A stretch of DNA of 64,000 nt, from NCBI GenBank assembly GCA_002163975.1, contig CP019636.1, forward strand, positions 6,761,501-6,825,500, read 5' to 3'. The position numbers were made by a program, and so were the translations under genes. Positions 60,492 through 64,000 of the stretch are shown here, in pieces. This DNA is from Nostocales cyanobacterium HT-58-2 (GTDB lineage: Bacteria > Cyanobacteriota > Cyanobacteriia > Cyanobacteriales > Nostocaceae). The notes below the pieces were generated by a model, which saw only the letters and a list, made by a program, of their open reading frames with translations, ran no database searches and had not been told where the DNA came from. The number at the start of each line of letters is the position of its first letter. Position 1 is the first letter of the stretch.

Positions 60492-60887
60492 ATGCTTTCT
60501 GAAGAAGAGTATGTACTGATGAGAGACGATTTCGATGAAAAGACGAAGCAGATACTTGCTCGACGAGTAGGTTATCGCTGCTCAAATCCAAATTGCCGGA
60601 AACCAACAAGTGGACCGCAGGAAGATCCTACGAGGACAATAAATATCGGTGTAGCAGCACATACTACGGCAGCCTCCCCTGGTGGACCACGTTTTGATCC
60701 AACACTCTCTCCTGGGGAGCGTAAGTCTCTAGGAAACGGTATATGGTTATGTCAGAACTGTGCAAAATTAATCGATAGTGATGAGAAGAGATACAGTGTT
60801 GGTTTGTTACAAGAGTGGAAGAAATTATCAGAGCAAGCTGCTCTTCTAGACATAGAAAACACTGTACTTCTTATACACCAGAATTGA
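60492..60887 (+). CDS. Small HNH-type zinc-binding protein
   Basis: The 131-aa protein has an HNH-like module: GYRCSNPNCRKPTSGPQ, INIGVAAHTTAASPGGPRFD, and GIWLCQNCAKLIDSD, with zinc ligands C-x4-C and C-x2-C. I recall this module from the N-termini of larger proteins, many of them in defence-associated loci. Here the chain stops soon after the module (LLQEWKKLSEQAALLD), so it is either a stand-alone nuclease or the surviving head of a longer gene. The AT-rich stretch upstream (60395-60490) may be its promoter. Confidence 0.72.
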   Translation: MLSEEEYVLMRDDFDEKTKQILARRVGYRCSNPNCRKPTSGPQEDPTRTINIGVAAHTTAASPGGPRFDPTLSPGERKSLGNGIWLCQNCAKLIDSDEKRYSVGLLQEWKKLSEQAALLDIENTVLLIHQN

Positions 60888-60891
60888 TTGT

Positions 60892-61131
60892 GTGTTGTGT
60901 CTAGCTCTATTGACTAGAGAAATTCTTGATGAAGCAGAAAAATTTATACAATGTAAAGACTATTTAAAAAGTGAGTATGAGCGAGCTAAAAAGGCTTTGC
61001 TTGATGGAGAAAAGCTTCCAAAAGTTGTCTTTTCAGGACTCAAAAGCATAGAAAAGTTTTTCAATGAGTTTGCAAGTCTTAACGAAATTAGCCCACTCCT
61101 GACTTACCCAGAAGATAACTACAATAGGTAG
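60892..61131 (+). CDS. Possible remnant frame after the HNH gene
   Basis: This 79-codon frame starts from a non-ATG codon four bases after the HNH stop, in a different reading frame. REILDEAEKFIQCKDYLKSEYERAKKALL reads as a plausible helical protein, and it might be the downstream part of a once longer HNH protein joined by a frameshift. I recognise no family and there is no ribosome-binding site. Confidence 0.3.
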   Translation: MLCLALLTREILDEAEKFIQCKDYLKSEYERAKKALLDGEKLPKVVFSGLKSIEKFFNEFASLNEISPLLTYPEDNYNR

Positions 61132-61168
61132 CAGTCGCACTACTAGGAGGAAAAAATAGGAGGAAAAA

Positions 61169-61453
61169 ATGAAAGCACAGGAAGTGATGGGAACCGTTAA
61201 TGAAAATGGTCAACTGTCTTTGGACAAACCCCTAGCAGTAGAAAAGCGAAGCCGTGTCCGAGTAATTGTATTCTTCGTTGAAGAAGAGATAGATGAAGAT
61301 GATGAATCTAAGGAAGCTGTATTAGAAAGTCTTCGCAAGTCGCTTGGGGAAGCAAAAGCTGGTAAAACCAGATTAATTTCTCAATTGTGGGATGGAATAG
61401 ATGTCCCGTATACCTCTTGCAGTCGAAATCTTCAACAGTGTATATCTACCTGA
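61169..61453 (+). CDS. RelN-like antitoxin, toxin partner missing
   Basis: The first 75 or so residues (GTVNENGQLSLDKPLAVEKRSRVRVIVFF, then LRKSLGEAKAGKTRLISQLWDGID) match the cyanobacterial RelN-type antitoxin family. Members normally end just after LWDGID and overlap a RelE toxin gene. Here the frame continues into VPYTSCSRNLQQCIST, and no RelE follows, so the toxin end seems to have been lost and the C-terminus is new. Two identical 13-base ribosome-binding sites (TAGGAGGAAAAAA at 61144 and 61157) precede the ATG. Confidence 0.75.
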   Translation: MKAQEVMGTVNENGQLSLDKPLAVEKRSRVRVIVFFVEEEIDEDDESKEAVLESLRKSLGEAKAGKTRLISQLWDGIDVPYTSCSRNLQQCIST

Positions 61454-61507
61454 TTCAATCCATCACTGTTACACTATGAGCAGAATTCAACATTCTGCGT
61501 ACTAGCA

Positions 61508-61738
61508 ATGCGTTCAATTGAGCAACTAACGGAAGAAATCCTCTCTTTGCCTAGTGCATCAAGAGCACTCCTAGCTGAGAAGCTGGTAGAAAGCTTGGAA
61601 TTCGATACAGATCCAGCAATTCAGTCAGTTTGGACTACAGAAGCAAAAAGACGGCGAGATGAAGTCCGAAGCGCTGCAGCCCAACCAATTCCTGGGGAAG
61701 AAGCGTTAGCTCAGGTAAGGCAACTACTTCAGCAATGA
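61508..61738 (+). CDS. Addiction-module antitoxin (TIGR02574-like)
   Basis: The 76-aa protein has the pattern of the small putative addiction-module family: IEQLTEEILSLPSASRALLAEKLVESL, then WTTEAKRRRDEVRSAAAQPIPGEEALAQVRQLL. Its stop overlaps the start of the ParE/RelE toxin frame by four bases (ATGA), the normal arrangement of this pair. It would bind and neutralise the toxin and repress the promoter; with the toxin broken, it may persist as an orphan. Confidence 0.85.
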   Translation: MRSIEQLTEEILSLPSASRALLAEKLVESLEFDTDPAIQSVWTTEAKRRRDEVRSAAAQPIPGEEALAQVRQLLQQ

Positions 61739-62028
61739 AGTATGTATTTCATCCTGAGGCGCTGAGTGAATATGCTGAGGCTGTTCAATATTATGCAGAG
61801 CAACGTAATAAGGTAGCGCAAGCTTTTATTGATGCAGTTGAGGATGCAATCTACCGAATTAGAGAGTCTCCAACTCGATGGCGCGTCATTGATGAGGATA
61901 TTCGGCGATGTCTGACGCGAAAATTTCCGTAGTGAATTCTTTATACAATCGAGCAAGACTACATCCTCATTTTGGCTGTGATGCATTGCAGTCGAGAGCC
62001 TGGATATTGGAAAAGTCGCACACAGTAG
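61735..62028 (+). pseudogene. ParE/RelE-type toxin, disrupted by two adjacent stop codons
   Basis: The frame begins MKYVFHPEALSEYAEAVQYYAEQR and reads DAVEDAIYRIRESPTRWRVIDEDIRRCLTRKFP, then TAG TGA (61930-61935), then in the same frame ILYTIEQDYILILAVMHCSREPGYW to a final stop at 62026-62028. Intact members read KFPYG(I/V)LY here, so a change of two neighbouring bases (CG to GT) would account for both stops. The truncated 65-aa product lacks the last two strands of the toxin fold and should be inactive. Confidence 0.88.
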
Positions 62029-62070
62029 AAGCTGTTCCAGTCTAACACTGTCCTCGTAAGGAGTCTGCCC

Positions 62071-62316
62071 ATGACGCTTGAGTTGTATGAGGTTGCTTTA
62101 ACTCTCGACTTAAGCGAGCATCAGTTAAGAGTTGGTGATATTGCAATGTTAGTTGATTTCGTTCCTCATCCGACTGGTGGAGAAGACGGGTGTGTACTGG
62201 AGGTATTCAACGCAGTGGGTGAGTCAATTGCTGTGGTTACTGTTCCAGTATCTGCTGTTGAAGCGTTGCGTGCCAACGAAATTCTGAGTGTACCTTCTCT
62301 AGCACAAGCCAGTTGA
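62071..62316 (+). CDS. DUF4926 protein
   Basis: The 81-aa protein matches the small DUF4926 family: LYEVALTLDLSEHQLRVGDIAMLVDFV, GCVLEVFNAVGESIAVVTV. These are all-beta, SH3-like proteins often encoded beside putative toxins or nucleases, with unknown role. AAGGAG lies ten bases before ATG 62071. The 3' end overlaps the start of the truncated SAM-hydrolase-like frame. Confidence 0.8.
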   Translation: MTLELYEVALTLDLSEHQLRVGDIAMLVDFVPHPTGGEDGCVLEVFNAVGESIAVVTVPVSAVEALRANEILSVPSLAQAS

Positions 62317-62326
62317 TGTACTGCCC

Positions 62327-62743
62327 TTGATTGGTGGGGCAAATCGCGGTTGCATCAGAGTTATCGGTAGGGCGATCGCCTTGGGTCAACCTGATGCTCT
62401 AGATGAGGAGATTCCCCGTTCTGACATACCCGACGTGCCACCCAATTGTATTGCCTATATTGACGGCTACGGCAACTTGAAAACCACAATTAAACATGAG
62501 GCTAGTAAGCCGCACGAAGGTCAAGCTGTGCGTTTGCAGATCTGTGAGAGGGAACTGGAAGCGACTAAGAGTGATGGCAGCTTTGCCGTCGAATCCGGAC
62601 AGTTAGCGTTTGCGCCTGGTAGCAGTGGCTGGACCAATGAACAAGGCGAACATACACGCTGGATGGAAGTTTTCCTGCGCGGTGGTAATGCCTGGGAATC
62701 ATTTCATTGTCCATCAATCGGCACGCATATACAGATCAGTTAA
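62327..62743 (+). pseudogene. SAM hydroxide adenosyltransferase-like fragment (C-terminal domain)
   Basis: The frame IAYIDGYGNLKTTI, VRLQICERELEAT, GQLAFAPGSSGWTN and FHCPSIGTHIQI follows the C-terminal beta domain of SAM hydrolase/chlorinase-type (DUF62) proteins. The N-terminal catalytic domain is absent and there is no good start: the frame is open upstream into the DUF4926 gene. It is most likely a gene remnant. A 35-base part of its beginning (about 62343-62380) is copied at 62875-62912. Confidence 0.6.
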
Positions 62744-62867
62744 GGGTTCGCGAGTTGAGTGCAATACATCAAGAAGTAAGAACCACAGATAAATAATTAG
62801 TTCATCCAAACGAGAAGCGCTATTTTTACACTGTTTTTTATGTTTTAGATAAAGTATTATGTCATCC

Positions 62868-63190
62868 TGAGGCGATCGCGGTTGCATGAAGGTTATCGGT
62901 AGGGCGATCGCCATTGAGCAAAACTCAACCCGATTACAATATGCAGAGGGTTTGTTTGAGGTGTGTTGGGAAGCTTTACGTCCGGTGGGTGTTTTGTTGC
63001 CAATACAGTTACGGTTGAAAGTGAGCAGAAGCTATTGCAATGACACAATCAGGTAGGTGGGGAATTCATTCGTGTTGCTGTTTAACGGGCTGCTCCTATT
63101 GGTGGATTTTTGGAGTGGAAGCCAATGGTGCCGGTGACGCAGTGGGTGGTGGTGAAGTAGTTGGAAGCGGGTATTCTTTCGAGTCATGTA
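62868..63190 (+). pseudogene. Chimeric cobL pseudogene
   Basis: Bases 62875-62912 copy the start of the SAM-hydrolase-like fragment. From the HIP1 site GGGCGATCGCC (62902-62912) onward, the sequence is cobL: CATTGAGCAAAACTC, a deletion of about 120 bp, then GCAGAGGGTTTGTTTGAGGT to GGTGGTGAAGTAG and 30 bases beyond the cobL stop. Single-base indels break every frame. The parent segment is 59915-60330. Confidence 0.9.
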
Positions 63191-63192
63191 AG

Positions 63193-63246
63193 TAACTCGA
63201 TGTGAAGAAATGTAGGATGGGTTAGCGAAGCGTAACCCATGCTGTC
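63193..63246 (+). repeat. Dispersed hairpin repeat, copy B
   Basis: It is the same element as 4023-4075. The arms TGGGTTA and TAACCCA pair around GCGAAGCG. It directly abuts the end of the cobL pseudogene. Confidence 0.8.
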
Positions 63247-63520
63247 AGAGCACTTAATGAAATTAAGATACAGAAACTGTCAGTAAAATATTTTATTGTA
63301 AAATTTAATACAGAAATGTTATATGTCATTTAGAAAATATACTGCATTTTTCCGTTTTTTCTTCCTTAAGAGTGGTAGCTATGTAAGAATTCGATTAAAT
63401 GACTAGTTAGAGTGCTACGCGCTACTTTCTGTTGGGAATCGTACCTTACTTACACTTAACTTTATTCAAAATGCTTATTTGTCGCAATAAGGGAAAACTC
63501 ATTCGTGTTTTGGAGAAGTC
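63247..63520 (+). other. Spacer upstream of the last gene
   Basis: No gene is visible. TGGAGAAG at 63511-63518 is the ribosome-binding site of the following gene. Confidence 0.5.
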
Positions 63521-64000
63521 ATGAGCCTGGAAGCTCACCGTAATATTACTATTGCAGTGGAGTGCAGCAATGCATTGTCTTTCACTGCTGACATCCTAAT
63601 TCTGAAGCATGCTCAAGCACTTTATGGTGTGGATGAGGCTGTTGTCAGACAACTTGAGGCGAGCGGTGAAAAGATCGCGCATTTTTTACCACGAGCTGGC
63701 GAGATTCACATCTTCCCCTCGTATGGTCAACTTGGTGTCAACTTTGTTCTTTTCATCGGAGTAGAAAAGCTCCGTAATTTTGACTATCAAGGAATTCGCG
63801 AGTTTAGTAAACGAGCTCTCTCATCGCTTGCAGAGCAAGTACCCGAAACTCGGCATATCTGCCTTACACTCCATGGTATAGGTTATGGTCTTGATGAATC
63901 AGAAGCCTTCAAGGCAGAAATCGCCGGTCTACTTGATGCTATAGCTAGCAACAACTTTCCTAAGTCGCTCAAGCAAATCACAATTGTCGAGAGGAACATT
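63521..64000 (+). CDS. Unidentified protein, 5' part (runs off the window)
   Basis: An open frame starts at ATG 63521 (MSLEAHRNITIAVECSN) with GGAGAAG just upstream and continues 160 codons without a stop to the window end. Visible blocks are ADILILKHAQALYGVDEAVV, GEIHIFPSYGQLGVNFVLFIGV, RNFDYQGIREFSKRALSSL and RHICLTLHGIGYGLDESEAF. The alternating strands and helices, with a GxGxGL-type turn, loosely recall the macro-like N-terminal domain of M17 aminopeptidases, sometimes reused in bacterial conflict proteins; this is a weak impression. I cannot assign a function. Confidence 0.7.
   Translation, partial: MSLEAHRNITIAVECSNALSFTADILILKHAQALYGVDEAVVRQLEASGEKIAHFLPRAGEIHIFPSYGQLGVNFVLFIGVEKLRNFDYQGIREFSKRALSSLAEQVPETRHICLTLHGIGYGLDESEAFKAEIAGLLDAIASNNFPKSLKQITIVERNI

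Noticed and set aside
1..64000. CRISPR array or cas genes
   Set aside because: No regularly spaced direct repeats and no Cas-like proteins were seen; the repeats present are dispersed or simple tandem duplications.

Overview
The window is chromosomal DNA from a filamentous, probably heterocyst-forming cyanobacterium (Nostocales-type). The evidence is the HIP1 palindrome GCGATCGC recurring throughout, a SufR-controlled suf operon, a helical carotenoid protein, a plant-type zeta-carotene desaturase, a tocopherol cyclase, a group I intron in a tRNA gene, and many short dispersed repeats between genes. Species assignment is inference. Most genes are housekeeping; the unusual material is in repeats, one insertion sequence, a ParA-type fusion and the decayed right end.

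Layout. 1-3913: lipid synthesis (end of plsX, fabH, fabD, plsC). 4305-12704: AI-2E-type permease, DUF2288 protein, YdcF-like protein, tRNA-Arg(CCU) split by a 281-nt group I intron, tocopherol cyclase, a DnaJ/TPR protein, a membrane coiled-coil/WD40 protein and a metallophosphoesterase. 12888-14030: a ParA-type ATPase carrying an N-terminal Mrr/PD-(D/E)XK-like domain. 14313-22109: HCP, a GNAT enzyme, then sufR divergent from sufBCDS with two perfect CAAC-N6-GTTG operators between them. 22516-34298: CPBP protease, TM2 protein, a 59-aa membrane protein, Cu(I) P1B-ATPase, FHA protein, an SDR, small conserved proteins and a SufA/IscA carrier. 34299-36490 is AT-rich and nearly empty. 36491-40629: RHH protein, zds, an SRPBCC protein, a short ferredoxin and cobQ. 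41548-47910: a minus-strand surface-glycan cluster (GT-C, three GT2, one UGM-like flavoprotein). 48444-51460: PrxQ, a secreted protein and an ABC exporter.

51552-53863 is an Rpn/DUF4351 gene cut in two by a 1,457-bp IS1341-type element. Removing 52311-53767 restores a continuous 284-codon frame. The element's tnpB has an in-frame amber codon. 54133-60294 is the corrin pathway: cobG-cbiC-cobI-cbiG/cobJ overlap on the minus strand behind a cobalamin riboswitch, with cobL divergent. The riboswitch contains the most upstream ATG of cobG, so the true start is almost certainly the GTG at 58806. 60492-64000 is a decaying accessory region: HNH module, RelN-like antitoxin, an antitoxin/ParE pair whose toxin has two adjacent stop codons, a DUF4926 protein, a SAM-hydroxide-adenosyltransferase fragment, a chimeric cobL pseudogene joined at a HIP1 site, and a protein running off the window.

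A theme across the window is dispersed intergenic repeats entering coding sequence in frame: inside CbiG/CobJ, inside the Cu-ATPase, probably inside CobL, and as the C-terminal tail of SufD. The CbiG/CobJ insert has the same core as a 126-bp terminal-inverted-repeat element found twice between genes.
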